A stretch of DNA of 47,471 nucleotides from a virus (IMGVR_UViG_3300033146_003239:1-47471); one strand, 5' to 3'; counted from the stretch's first letter, positions 32,134-40,696 are shown. The notes: generated from the letters alone by a model not told the origin. Translations and numbers: made by a program.

Positions 32134-32468
32134 GCACCATCAGTCCTTTTGTAGTACCAAAGCTTAACGATAAACAGCTGAAGTCTGAGTTTAATACGAT
32201 AGCAGCTATATTTGATAAGGTCATCACACGCATCCAAAGAGGTGAGCATCCATCAGATATAGAAATCCCAACCGATTACGTCACCAAAGGTAAGGGTCAT
32301 CAAACGTTCTTTTTTGACAAATGCTTTTATCTTTATACGCGTTATCATGCTATATTCAACGAAATGCATTATCGTGACGATGCACTCAATGAAGAGAAGT
32401 TTCAAGAGTACATCTTCAAATACAAAAACCACATACACATGTCCTCATGGGACGGGAGTTGGAAATGA
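32130..32468 (+). CDS. DenV-like protein lacking catalytic residues
   Basis: 112 residues. It lines up without gaps to the N-terminus of T4 endonuclease V (pyrimidine dimer glycosylase, known sequence): L12, D14, L17, E20, GKGHQTFFFDK (54-64) and YLYTRY all fit the family pattern. But the catalytic Glu23 of T4 is Thr23 here, Arg22 is Asn22 and Arg26 is Ala26, and Thr2 is Ser2. The C-terminal part that contacts DNA in T4 is shorter. So it probably keeps the fold and perhaps DNA binding but not the T4 reaction. Confidence 0.8.
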   Translation: MSTISPFVVPKLNDKQLKSEFNTIAAIFDKVITRIQRGEHPSDIEIPTDYVTKGKGHQTFFFDKCFYLYTRYHAIFNEMHYRDDALNEEKFQEYIFKYKNHIHMSSWDGSWK

Positions 32469-32914
32469 GCAAAGAATCTATTGAATGTAAAAACTGCGAA
32501 GAATATTTTACTCCTGAACATCACTTCCAAAATATATGTTATACATGTATGTGGTTTGTATTTAATGGGTTAAATCATGAAGGATATAAACCTGAAAGAG
32601 CAAAAATAGTTCCAAATGGAATGGGTGGGTATTTTAATATTCTTGAAAATGCCTTCGCTATACAGTGGAAAGAAGAATGTTCAAGAGAGCCAAGAATAAA
32701 TGGCGGACAAGGAATACTTGATTGTTTAGTTCAAGGAGAAGTCACTCAACGGGATGCCCATGTAGCTGCTTCTGTAATCCAATGGCTTGGAACTAATTGC
32801 GGACAATCATTTTTACATGAAGTAGATAAACGTATAAAGAGAACTAAAAAAGAACTTGAGCAAAAAGATAATGTTAAATCAAAATTAGCTGTTCATGTTT
32901 TTCCAGGGATGTAA
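32465..32914 (+). CDS. Hypothetical protein with N-terminal zinc finger
   Basis: 149 residues. CKNC and, 16 residues later, CYTC (within residues 7-30) fit a four-Cys zinc site. The middle and C-terminal parts (INGGQGILDCLVQGEVTQRD, AASVIQWLGTNCGQSFLHEVDKRI) look folded. I chose ATG 32465 because it overlaps the preceding stop as ATGA and has GGGAG upstream. Function unknown. Confidence 0.75.
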   Translation: MSKESIECKNCEEYFTPEHHFQNICYTCMWFVFNGLNHEGYKPERAKIVPNGMGGYFNILENAFAIQWKEECSREPRINGGQGILDCLVQGEVTQRDAHVAASVIQWLGTNCGQSFLHEVDKRIKRTKKELEQKDNVKSKLAVHVFPGM

Positions 32915-32916
32915 TA

Positions 32917-33198
32917 ATGCTTAATCACCAAATCATAGAAGAACGAATCCAACTGTTACCTGAAGACTCAATTATCAAACAGATTACATCAGGCAATACT
33001 TATGAGTCTGAGCAACCAATTGACTTCGGTACAGTTGATAAACTAATTCAAAATGTTGTTGAGCAGTTTGAAGAGCATTATGAATGTCCTGCAGTAGAGG
33101 TTAAAGAAGATGAGTGTTATAAAGCATTCAAGTTCAGTGACCAACTTCTACTAACCTACAAAATCGAAATGTTAAACCAAACGGAGACAATCCAATGA
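32917..33198 (+). CDS. Hypothetical protein
   Basis: 93 residues, acidic, mixed helix/strand. No recognised motif. Overlaps the next start by four bases. Confidence 0.7.
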   Translation: MLNHQIIEERIQLLPEDSIIKQITSGNTYESEQPIDFGTVDKLIQNVVEQFEEHYECPAVEVKEDECYKAFKFSDQLLLTYKIEMLNQTETIQ

Positions 33199-33560
33199 AA
33201 TACTTCAAAACTCTTGAAGCAAGATTATTAGCAAAAATAGAAGCTGATGCTAATACTATTCTTTTAACAGGAGCTCCAACAGGTCCAATTGTTACTCCTC
33301 AAAATCCATTTCAATATAAAAGTGCTGAAGAAATTGCTGAACATATTCGTAAATGTGATTTAGACATCCGTAAACAATTGCAAGAAAGAGCTTTTGCAGA
33401 CCTTGAACTTGCTATATTAGCAGCAGGTGTTCCTGCATCTGAAGTACAGTTATTTAGATATAATCCTGAACCTTTAATTAGTTATTATCCTCAACCATCA
33501 ATAGAAAGAATCACAGTAGTATGTGGCGGTAAAGCAATCGCCCATGTTGATATACCATAA
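33195..33560 (+). CDS. Hypothetical protein
   Basis: 121 residues. Contains an N-terminal helix, a Pro/Thr-rich link (GAPTGPIVTPQNPFQY), a helical centre and a beta end (ERITVVCGGKAIAHVDIP). No family recognised. Same transcript as neighbours. Confidence 0.72.
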   Translation: MKYFKTLEARLLAKIEADANTILLTGAPTGPIVTPQNPFQYKSAEEIAEHIRKCDLDIRKQLQERAFADLELAILAAGVPASEVQLFRYNPEPLISYYPQPSIERITVVCGGKAIAHVDIP

Positions 33561-33578
33561 ACCAAACGGAGAACTAAA

Positions 33579-34148
33579 ATGAAATACTTAATACTTTTAA
33601 TCGCATTAACTTTAACTGCATGTAACTATGAAGACCTTCAGTTCGATGAGACTGATTTTAATCTTGATAATGCATTCACTTATAACTATGTAGCAACCAA
33701 TCCTGGTGATACCACAGTCATCGATTCAACGACTTATCGCACATACAAAGTACCTCTTGTTGATAAGTACAACGGAAACTACTATCACTTAACACTTCTA
33801 TCAAGCAATGAGGTATCAATAGAGGCTGAAAGGTTAAATGAAATAAACATCACACCAAATAACTTTGCACCATCAAGACTTGTATACATCGATACCTATC
33901 CAGCTCTTATCCATGAGAACTGTAGCTTCGGTGTTTCAATGGGAGTAAGCATTTACTGTGAATCAAAAGTCGTTATGAAGATTGATAGCTTAATAGTTAC
34001 TATCTACATAGAGGGAACCACAATAGACAGCTCACAGGCTCTATCGGGATTCGACTATACACTATCTTACAGCCCAGACCTAACGCCTTATGACTACGAT
34101 GCTCATATTGATAACTACATTGACTATATTAAGGTAGATGTACAGTGA
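33579..34148 (+). CDS. Phage-encoded lipoprotein
   Basis: 189 residues. Signal peptide MKYLILLIALTLTAC with a good lipobox (LTAC), then a beta-rich mature part with many Asp/Thr/Tyr and two further Cys. It is on the plus strand, apart from the lysis genes, so it is probably made early. Early phage lipoproteins (for example T5 Llp) block receptors against superinfection; that role here is inference. Residue +2 after the Cys is Asn, which favours the outer membrane. Confidence 0.75.
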   Translation: MKYLILLIALTLTACNYEDLQFDETDFNLDNAFTYNYVATNPGDTTVIDSTTYRTYKVPLVDKYNGNYYHLTLLSSNEVSIEAERLNEINITPNNFAPSRLVYIDTYPALIHENCSFGVSMGVSIYCESKVVMKIDSLIVTIYIEGTTIDSSQALSGFDYTLSYSPDLTPYDYDAHIDNYIDYIKVDVQ

Positions 34149-34540
34149 GCATAATGTTCAGAGGGTATACAGTACTTATACAACGCCCAGTTGAAGTGCC
34201 AAATAAACCTCATAAAAAGAAAAGCTGGATGAGTGATAACTACCACAAACGCATTCAAAAGAAATGGAATAAGCGATTTGGTAGTTATTGGACTTACATA
34301 CTTGAAGAAGGCCAGGTTTTAATGTCAAAAATTCATAAAACAATTGCTATAAGAGAGGATGACTTTCAAAAAATTAAGCATGAGTGTTATGAAGGTAGAG
34401 ATTCTGTGTATCCTAATTCAATGATGCCAGGCTTCCAAGCTTTAGACCAGTTTATACCAAGAGAAGAATTCAGTTGGAAAACTTCTATGGATGTAACTGT
34501 TAAAAGGCCAACATTAATATCCAAAACAATAGGACCTTAA
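34145..34540 (+). CDS. Hypothetical basic protein
   Basis: 131 residues. Basic N-terminal third (KPHKKKSWMSDNYHKRIQKKWNKR). GTG 34145 overlaps the preceding stop; ATG 34154 is an alternative. No family recognised. Confidence 0.65.
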   Translation: MSIMFRGYTVLIQRPVEVPNKPHKKKSWMSDNYHKRIQKKWNKRFGSYWTYILEEGQVLMSKIHKTIAIREDDFQKIKHECYEGRDSVYPNSMMPGFQALDQFIPREEFSWKTSMDVTVKRPTLISKTIGP

Positions 34541-34554
34541 TCCAAAAGTCTTAT

Positions 34555-34583
34555 GTACATCAGTTGACTAGTACTATATAAGA
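34555..34583 (+). promoter_or_regulatory. Predicted early promoter
   Basis: TGTACA (34555-34560), 17 bp, TATAAG (34578-34583) in a 73-bp gap. It shares the TGTACA -35 box with the promoter at 31327. Serves the gene at 34614. Confidence 0.5.
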
Positions 34584-34613
34584 GTCATTCAAATTAACTA
34601 ACTGGAGGCAGTA

Positions 34614-34895
34614 ATGTCTATCGCATTTAAGAAATCGTCCAATAACAAATACCTCAAACGTCAATTGGCTAATGACAACCAAACCATGGAAGTCGTTGAG
34701 GTTAATGAGCTTAATGAAGCGTCAATATTCCCTGACCATACGTTCCACTTAATGAAAGGTCAAATGCAAGCTTTAGCAGGTGAAGATGTTACAATGATGC
34801 GTTGTGAAGCCAAGACTTCTTATGAAGAGATTGGTGCTATATCTGTTGAAGACCTGCAAGCTGAGCTCTTCCCAGTTGAAGAGGAAAACAGCTAA
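34614..34895 (+). CDS. Hypothetical protein
   Basis: 93 residues, acidic C-terminal half. No family recognised. Strong ribosome site (ACTGGAGGCAGTAATG). Its stop shares a base with the next start. Confidence 0.75.
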   Translation: MSIAFKKSSNNKYLKRQLANDNQTMEVVEVNELNEASIFPDHTFHLMKGQMQALAGEDVTMMRCEAKTSYEEIGAISVEDLQAELFPVEEENS

Positions 34896-35299
34896 TGAAG
34901 CATTTTGTAATAGTATTTGTAAGTGATAGTTTCCGCTGGTATCTTGTTGAGAGTGAAATAAAAGGCTGCAGGGTTTTTGATAAAACTAATACCATTGAAG
35001 CTGCTACACAATACCCTTTTGAATCTGATGATGATATTCAAGATAAAATATACGAAGCAGCTTCTAGTATTGGTGTTGATGCTACTAACTTTGACTACGA
35101 AATTATTGATGCCGATGAACAAAAGCCTGAGTGGGTAATAATAGATGAAGAATTGACCGACAAAGGGCTTTATGTCAAGTACCAAAAAGAAGGCATGTGG
35201 TTCTTGGCTTCAGGTTCTAATCAATGGCAAAAGCTTACTTATCCACACGAAATCTTCAACGACTCAACACATCCAATGCATCAAACTGAGGAGTCGTAA
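34895..35299 (+). CDS. Hypothetical protein
   Basis: 134 residues, acidic, mixed alpha/beta (HFVIVFVSDSFRWYLVESEI; KPEWVIIDEELTDKGLYVKY). No recognised motif. Its stop codon lies in the loop of a terminator. Confidence 0.75.
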   Translation: MKHFVIVFVSDSFRWYLVESEIKGCRVFDKTNTIEAATQYPFESDDDIQDKIYEAASSIGVDATNFDYEIIDADEQKPEWVIIDEELTDKGLYVKYQKEGMWFLASGSNQWQKLTYPHEIFNDSTHPMHQTEES

Positions 35300-35313
35300 G
35301 ACTCCTTTCTTTT
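35289..35313 (+). terminator. Intrinsic terminator
   Basis: AGGAGTC (35289-35295) pairs with GACTCCT (35300-35306) around GTAA, then TTCTTTT. The loop holds the stop codon of the preceding gene. The next gene's leader begins at once, so read-through must be partial or anti-terminated. Confidence 0.8.
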
Positions 35314-35325
35314 AGGAATATTAAT

Positions 35326-35643
35326 ATGCCAACTTGTCCAAACTGCAAATCTCCTACACCTTTTACTTCAAAGAAATGTATAGTATGTGGAACCAATTGG
35401 GCCGAATACAAAACTCCCATTGATACTGTTAACCATATTAACTGCCGCTCAGCTACACTACCTCCTATTCAACTAGGCAAAGGTGTTATATGGATTCACT
35501 TCCGTAGTATATTCAGTACTGATATAGTCAAAACATTATTAGACAAAGGCGAGTATGATGAAGCCTTTGACTATCTAAACGAATCATGTAATATTGCAGA
35601 CGAGAACTGCACTCAAATAATAGAGGAACTATCCGAATGTTAG
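35326..35643 (+). CDS. Zinc-ribbon small protein
   Basis: 105 residues. CPNC at 4-7 and CIVCG at 18-22 form a rubredoxin-like zinc knuckle. The remainder has GKGVIWIHFRSIFS and an acidic C-terminus. Leader TTAGGAATATTAATATG. Function unknown. Confidence 0.75.
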   Translation: MPTCPNCKSPTPFTSKKCIVCGTNWAEYKTPIDTVNHINCRSATLPPIQLGKGVIWIHFRSIFSTDIVKTLLDKGEYDEAFDYLNESCNIADENCTQIIEELSEC

Positions 35644-35834
35644 ATAAAATGCACGATGATGACCAAGATAATGAGTTTCATAAGGTCACAGATAAACTTC
35701 ACGAGACTGATAAAGCCATAAAGTTTCGTGATGTATTAGGTGAATTCTGGGTACCAAAATCTGTACTTGTCAACTTCAATGACCTCGACATGGAGATTGA
35801 AGTACCTGAATGGTTTGAATGGGAGTATGAATAA
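35637..35834 (+). CDS. Hypothetical acidic small protein
   Basis: 65 residues, very acidic (about one quarter Asp/Glu), with an EIEVPEWFEWEYE end. No motif. Overlaps both neighbours by a few bases. Confidence 0.65.
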   Translation: MLDKMHDDDQDNEFHKVTDKLHETDKAIKFRDVLGEFWVPKSVLVNFNDLDMEIEVPEWFEWEYE

Positions 35835-36418
35835 TGGAGAATTTTATCCGTGTATACGATGACCTATTCACCCCTGATGAATGCCAATACATCATCGATT
35901 GGTTTGAGACAGTACAAAACTATGGCGGGTATGTTGTAAACCGTAAGCAATTATCTAAGCATAATAGAACCGAGAAAGATGACCATACATTTCAATTTGA
36001 TACATCTGAGTCTCTTGCTATGAATGAAACTGTAGACATTCTACAAAAAATAATGCCTAAGTTTATTACAGCTTATGAGCGTTATACTGAATTATTCCCA
36101 GTTGTTAACCAATGTGCGATAGCTTTGCGTAGAGTTTGGATGCATAAGACTACACCTGGTGGCGGATACCACATGTGGCATTATGAAAACCAAGGTCGTA
36201 TCTCAGTGAACAGAGCAATAACATTCTTAGTATATCTTGTAGACATAGAAAAAGGAGGGGAGACTGAGTTTCTATACCTTCGCCAACGGTTCAAACCAAA
36301 GCAATGCCGTATTATAGTATTTCCAGCTGGATACACTCACACACATCGAGGCAATCCAGTATTATCAGATGAAAATAAATACACATTAACAGGATGGTTT
36401 GAGTACAATGATACTTAA
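35834..36418 (+). CDS. 2-oxoglutarate/Fe(II)-dependent oxygenase
   Basis: 194 residues of the prolyl-4-hydroxylase-like fold: FTPDECQYIIDWF at the N-terminus, HMWHYE around residues 113-118 (first His and acidic ligand), GGETEFLYL, then YTHTHRGNPV (second His ligand) and a KYTLTGWF strand where a basic residue binds 2-oxoglutarate. Substrate is unknown; phage members include DNA base or protein hydroxylases. Lies before the DUF1353-like gene and overlaps it by 11 bp. Confidence 0.85.
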   Translation: MENFIRVYDDLFTPDECQYIIDWFETVQNYGGYVVNRKQLSKHNRTEKDDHTFQFDTSESLAMNETVDILQKIMPKFITAYERYTELFPVVNQCAIALRRVWMHKTTPGGGYHMWHYENQGRISVNRAITFLVYLVDIEKGGETEFLYLRQRFKPKQCRIIVFPAGYTHTHRGNPVLSDENKYTLTGWFEYNDT

Positions 36419-36929
36419 TAAATTACGAAAACTAGTAGGACTACGCATCAAAAAGAAGAAATGGATATTTCGATTAGAACGGGACTATTGGTTTCAGTTA
36501 CCAGTAGACATGGGAAACTATCGTGAATACATGCACAAAGGTGTAGTGTGGTTTACGACAGAAAACTTTTATGGTTGTATCAAAGCAGGTTATGCTTGGG
36601 ATGGATGCACACCAAAGTGGACTATAAGAGGTAAGTTATTTGGAACTCCTGATGGCCCAATTATTAGTCACACACTTCTTGACCTAAAACAAACAAGCTC
36701 TGAGCTTGTCTTCACAGGTAGAATGGAGAAAGGTGAGCTTAGGAAGTTTGCTTCATTGGAGCATGATGTACAACTACAGTTCTTAAAACAGTTACCAAGT
36801 CAGCTTACTGAGTGGATGATTCATAGGTCTTTTAAACAACACTTAGAAAGAGTTGGTGATGATGCTGCTAAGTTATACCATTTTGGTGTATCTGCATGGG
36901 GAAAATTTAAACGGATTTTTGGAAAATAG
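36408..36929 (+). CDS. DUF1353-like protein
   Basis: 173 residues from ATG 36408. GYAWDGCTPKWTIRGKLFGTPDGP and ASLEHDVQLQF are the hallmarks of DUF1353 (small phage proteins, sometimes near tail or lysis genes). The His-Asp pair in EHDV is conserved. Biochemical function is not established for the family. Confidence 0.75.
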   Translation: MILNKLRKLVGLRIKKKKWIFRLERDYWFQLPVDMGNYREYMHKGVVWFTTENFYGCIKAGYAWDGCTPKWTIRGKLFGTPDGPIISHTLLDLKQTSSELVFTGRMEKGELRKFASLEHDVQLQFLKQLPSQLTEWMIHRSFKQHLERVGDDAAKLYHFGVSAWGKFKRIFGK

Positions 36930-36967
36930 TATTTCACCAATCGATTAAAATAAACTAATATTAGAAA

Positions 36968-37049
36968 TCTCTGCGGCTCTCACCCCAGAGAAACCACTTA
37001 AACCCGCTGAGCCATTAATATTGCAAAGTATTTTAGGCTCAGCGGTTTT
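36968..37049 (+). other. Two hairpins in leader region
   Basis: TCTCTG (36968-36973) pairs with CAGAGA (36986-36991). CCGCTGAGCC (37004-37013) pairs exactly with 37036-37045 around a 22-base loop and is followed by TTTT. The second may end the upstream transcript. Both lie in a 153-bp stretch without genes before 37083. Confidence 0.6.
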
Positions 37050-37082
37050 ACAACCAGACATATTTGTATACAGGTTATAACA

Positions 37083-37259
37083 ATGCAGAATATAGAGCAA
37101 GCTGCTGAGCTATCAGCTGAAATTACCAAAGCCCTTCTAAAGAAAACCGAAGAAATTATCAATGATAAGTTCGGTCCTGAATATTCCAAAAAGAATCCTG
37201 CATTAACCTGTGCAGTGCTAAAAACGCAAAGTGATTTAACCATTAAGCTTTTATCATAA
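37083..37259 (+). CDS. Small helical protein upstream of primase
   Basis: 58 residues, nearly all helix (MQNIEQAAELSAEITKALL, LTCAVLKTQSDLTIKLLS). The primase ATG follows 10 bases after its stop, with AAGGAG overlapping its end, so the two are probably co-translated. No family recognised. Confidence 0.65.
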   Translation: MQNIEQAAELSAEITKALLKKTEEIINDKFGPEYSKKNPALTCAVLKTQSDLTIKLLS

Positions 37260-37269
37260 GGAGATATTG

Positions 37270-39630
37270 ATGAGAGCTGTTATAGCACTTGGTAAGACTG
37301 CTAAGTCCAACCGTATTCACCAAAAAGAGGTCAGTATTCGAGGTCTCTTTAAAGCATTAACCAAACACGAAATAAGAGAAAAGAAAGATGGGAATTATTT
37401 TATCTTCGCCTCATTCAAAGGTAATAGAAGAAATGCTCACTCCGTTGATAAGTATTACGGTGCTACTATTGACCTTGACGATACTCCTCTGTCTATTGAT
37501 GAAATTCGAGAAGAATTCGCCGACTTTAATTACTGTATCTACACCACACACAGCCATAAGCTACCAGGCAAAGGGGATAGGTATAGGCTCGTGCTGCCTT
37601 TCAGTGAGCCGGTAAATCCCCAAAAATATGTACAAACAATTCTAGTCTTGATGCATCGATTAGGTGCAAGCAATGTTGATACATCATCTAAAGCTTTATC
37701 AAGGCCAATGTATCTGCCAGCGTGTCCTGCTAAAAAGAGAAAATATTCTCAAGCCATCACTCATACAAAAGGCAAATACTTTAATCCTTATGAAGATGCT
37801 AACCTAACAAAAGCAGAACAATGGGAAATAGACCAACAGCAAGACCATGAGTTTAAAGAGAAGTTCGACCCAAATGAAGAGTATTCAGAAGGTGGTCGTA
37901 ATGATGCTTTAACCAGACTAGTTGGTAAGTTCATTCATAATGGAATGGACATGAATACAATTATTGGTTCTTCATTAGCATGGAATGATGCAAACTGCAG
38001 CCCACCATTATCAGAGAACGAAGTAAAAACCATTGTTGAGTCAGTCTATAAAGCTCATAAACGAAATAGTAAAGATAGTGGTTGGGGTGCTGATGAGATA
38101 AAACGTCGCATCGATAAGATGGACAAAGACCAAGACTATGATTTAGCCATAACACTTATAGCGGGTAGTCGTGAGAAGCTTAAGAAGTCACAGGTTGAAA
38201 CTTTATGCAAGAAAGCCTCAGGCAAATTCGGTATCACATTAGGTACAGTTAAATCAGAATTAAAAGAGAAGTTTGATGAACGTAAGATTGATGTTGAAGA
38301 AGAGGAAGAAGAAAAACAACAACTTTCAGCTAAAGGCCTTAAGAAAGAATTTGCAGACTTTATATATTTGCGTCTTGACGACAAGGTATATTGCAATACT
38401 AATGGTTTGCGTTATGGTGTGGATGGTTTTAACCGCACCTATTCACACATGACAGATAAAGGAACTTTACTTTCATTACTACTACAATATAAATGCATTA
38501 AACAAGCAGACCTGAGACAGTTCCATCCATCAGAAAAAGAAATATTTAGAGAGCAAGGAATTATATACGCTAACAGCTATGTTCCAGTTGAGCTTGACCC
38601 AGAAGATGGAGATGTTTCTCCTATGCTTGACCATTTTAAGTACCTTATTCCTGATAGAAAAGAGCGGAATATTCTTCTTAATTGGATTGCTTTTGTAATT
38701 CAAAACCCTGGTGAGAAAGTACGTTGGATGCCAATCCTTAAAGGTAATAAAGGAATCGGTAAGTCGATTATATCAGACCAAATACTTGTGCCATTACTTG
38801 GTCTGCGCAATGTAACTCCAGTAACATCTAAAGTTCTTAAGTCGGACTTTAATGCATGGCAAATAGATACTCAGCTATGTGTATTCCACGAATTAAAAGC
38901 AGGTGAGACGTTAAAAGAGCGACAGCACGTCACAGACACAATAAAAGAATTTGTCACTGACCCTTATATTCAAGCTCACTTCAAAGGCGTAGATACATTC
39001 TCAGTTCATAACAGATGTAACGCACTTGCATTCACAAACCACGAACAACCAGTTATTATAACGCCAGATGAACGTCGTTTTTGTTTCATTAAGACTGGTG
39101 TAAGACCTAAGTCATCAGCTTACTATAAGAAGCTTATCAAATGGTTCACATCACATCATAGTGAAATGTATCACTACTTTCTTAATCGTAAGATACGCAA
39201 CTTCAATGAATCAGAAGCACCTGATACAGCAGCAACACGTGAGCTTAAATTAGACTCAATGTTGTGGCCAATGAATGTAATAAACCAAATGCTTAATGAT
39301 AAAGAGCATCCAATGAATATTGATGGTTGTATGACGTGGGCTAACATAGTTGAGTATGTCCGCCACGAGTCAGCAGGCCGTGACTTAGCAACAGCGGAAA
39401 ATCTTGTTAAAGCGTCATCAAGCCAAGGCTATAAGTTAACCAATGCACTTAAAGAGCTAGGTTTTGTTAAGTGGAGTGCTAAAGGTGCAGGTGATAGAGC
39501 ACGCGTGAATGGTTCATTGGAAAAAATATGGTTGCATCCTAACCATTTACGTTTGCAAGGCACTAAGGCTGCAATAAAATTATGCGAGAAACAAAAATCA
39601 ATCTGGGACTTTGAAGATGAATCAGAATAA
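37270..39630 (+). CDS. PrimPol-like primase-helicase
   Basis: 786 residues. N-terminal archaeo-eukaryotic primase motifs: DLD at 68-70 (GATIDLDD), THSH at 93-96, and RYRLVLPF at 104-111. A PriCT-like helical domain follows (GRNDALTRLVGKFIHNGMDM, SENEVKTIVESVYKAH, about 215-270). The C-terminal SF3-type helicase has GNKGIGKS near 495 and LAFTNHEQPVIITPDERRF, as in the DUF5906/NrS-1 primase-polymerase group. ATG 37270 has AAGGAG; the TTG before it is not needed. It primes and unwinds at the phage origin. Confidence 0.88.
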   Translation: MRAVIALGKTAKSNRIHQKEVSIRGLFKALTKHEIREKKDGNYFIFASFKGNRRNAHSVDKYYGATIDLDDTPLSIDEIREEFADFNYCIYTTHSHKLPGKGDRYRLVLPFSEPVNPQKYVQTILVLMHRLGASNVDTSSKALSRPMYLPACPAKKRKYSQAITHTKGKYFNPYEDANLTKAEQWEIDQQQDHEFKEKFDPNEEYSEGGRNDALTRLVGKFIHNGMDMNTIIGSSLAWNDANCSPPLSENEVKTIVESVYKAHKRNSKDSGWGADEIKRRIDKMDKDQDYDLAITLIAGSREKLKKSQVETLCKKASGKFGITLGTVKSELKEKFDERKIDVEEEEEEKQQLSAKGLKKEFADFIYLRLDDKVYCNTNGLRYGVDGFNRTYSHMTDKGTLLSLLLQYKCIKQADLRQFHPSEKEIFREQGIIYANSYVPVELDPEDGDVSPMLDHFKYLIPDRKERNILLNWIAFVIQNPGEKVRWMPILKGNKGIGKSIISDQILVPLLGLRNVTPVTSKVLKSDFNAWQIDTQLCVFHELKAGETLKERQHVTDTIKEFVTDPYIQAHFKGVDTFSVHNRCNALAFTNHEQPVIITPDERRFCFIKTGVRPKSSAYYKKLIKWFTSHHSEMYHYFLNRKIRNFNESEAPDTAATRELKLDSMLWPMNVINQMLNDKEHPMNIDGCMTWANIVEYVRHESAGRDLATAENLVKASSSQGYKLTNALKELGFVKWSAKGAGDRARVNGSLEKIWLHPNHLRLQGTKAAIKLCEKQKSIWDFEDESE

Positions 39631-39865
39631 ATGTAACATTAAACATTACCCAAGTTTATCAATCTGCCAATCTTGCGGAGTATCTTGGGAGCCAGGTGAT
39701 ATACCTCCAGATTGTCCTAACGGCGAGCAAGAGGAAGGTGTTATAGAACAAATACCTCCTATGCCTATGGACGACTTGAAAGGCACTATCCTTGTTTTAG
39801 GTTTTGTATTTGGAGTAATGCTAATGTCTGTAGGTTTAGCTTTATTAGCAGGCAATATGCAATGA
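39617..39865 (+). CDS. Zinc-knuckle membrane protein
   Basis: 82 residues. CQSCG (about 17-21) and a later Cys form a possible zinc site. One C-terminal transmembrane segment (TILVLGFVFGVMLMSVGLALL). Start 39617 overlaps the primase end by 14 bp. Function unknown. Confidence 0.65.
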   Translation: MNQNKCNIKHYPSLSICQSCGVSWEPGDIPPDCPNGEQEEGVIEQIPPMPMDDLKGTILVLGFVFGVMLMSVGLALLAGNMQ

Positions 39866-40128
39866 AGCAAACACATATTCCAGTAGTTACAGGAGACCCA
39901 GAGGACCATGGTACTTGGTACGAAATAGATGCTATGGGAATGGATGCTTGTATTCATACAGGATATAACTACTGCGAAATGAGAAGTATAGAAGTAGAAA
40001 AGTTAGGAATCAGTGTAGAGGTTTATACTAAATCAGATGAACCTGAAAAGTTACAGATTGCAAGAGCAAAAACATTTATTAGGGGATTCTTTGTAAATGG
40101 CAAAGAGAAAAATCCAAAGGCAGAATAA
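39862..40128 (+). CDS. Hypothetical protein
   Basis: 88 residues, alpha/beta, acidic start and basic end. No motif. Overlaps both neighbours (four bases before, 32 bases after). Confidence 0.65.
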   Translation: MKQTHIPVVTGDPEDHGTWYEIDAMGMDACIHTGYNYCEMRSIEVEKLGISVEVYTKSDEPEKLQIARAKTFIRGFFVNGKEKNPKAE

Positions 40129-40360
40129 GAAGAATACATTCACATCTCGTTCTCAACGTGTTTACGTTTGTCCTAAAACAGGTCAAATGGTTAAACGACT
40201 AAAAGCTCCAAAGAGGGATAGAGATGTTTATATGATGCTTGATTTAGCTTTTAGTTATGATGAAGCTTTAGAAGTTATGGAAGCAATGAAGAAGTGTAGA
40301 GTTAGTAGACTGGCAAGAAAGAAACTAGATGAAGCGATATATCAGTCGCAGAGGTATTAA
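40097..40360 (+). CDS. Hypothetical basic small protein
   Basis: 87 residues; basic N-terminus (KRKIQRQNKKN), CPKTG-type turn, then helices with LDLAFSYDEALEVMEAMKKCRVS. It could bind nucleic acid. No family recognised. Confidence 0.65.
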   Translation: MAKRKIQRQNKKNTFTSRSQRVYVCPKTGQMVKRLKAPKRDRDVYMMLDLAFSYDEALEVMEAMKKCRVSRLARKKLDEAIYQSQRY

Positions 40361-40361
40361 G

Positions 40362-40691
40362 ATGGCCAATAAAAGATTACCAGAATACGAACATGTAACA
40401 CCTAAGTCAGCTCCAGCTATTACATTAGAAGGACTGCAAAAAATTGAAAAGCTTTGTGAGGGTAATACTAAGAAGCTATTATCTTCAACAACAATTAGAG
40501 TCTTTCTAGCTATTGCTGAAGGAGCCAATGACTTGAATAAAATAAATAAAACAGTCAACACCGATAGAACCAATCTATATGGTATTGTCGGAAGATTAGA
40601 ACAATTAGGGTTGGTGATAGATATGTTTTCGCACTATGAAATCACCAGAGATGGTAACTCCATTTTGGAATATACTGACCCTGATTGTTAA
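40362..40691 (+). CDS. Winged-helix transcriptional regulator
   Basis: 109 residues from ATG 40362 (GAGG upstream). STTIRVFLAIAEGANDLNKI, TDRTNLYGIVGRLEQLGLV and then HYEITRDGNSIL form the helix-turn-helix and wing of MarR/ArsR-like regulators. The only clear transcription regulator found. An inverted repeat starts six bases after its stop, before the next gene. Confidence 0.75.
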   Translation: MANKRLPEYEHVTPKSAPAITLEGLQKIEKLCEGNTKKLLSSTTIRVFLAIAEGANDLNKINKTVNTDRTNLYGIVGRLEQLGLVIDMFSHYEITRDGNSILEYTDPDC

Positions 40692-40696
40692 ACATT

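Noticed and set aside
40362-40691. CI-like lysogeny repressor
   Set aside because: It is a short MarR/ArsR-like winged helix without a cleavable C-terminal domain, and no integrase is present.
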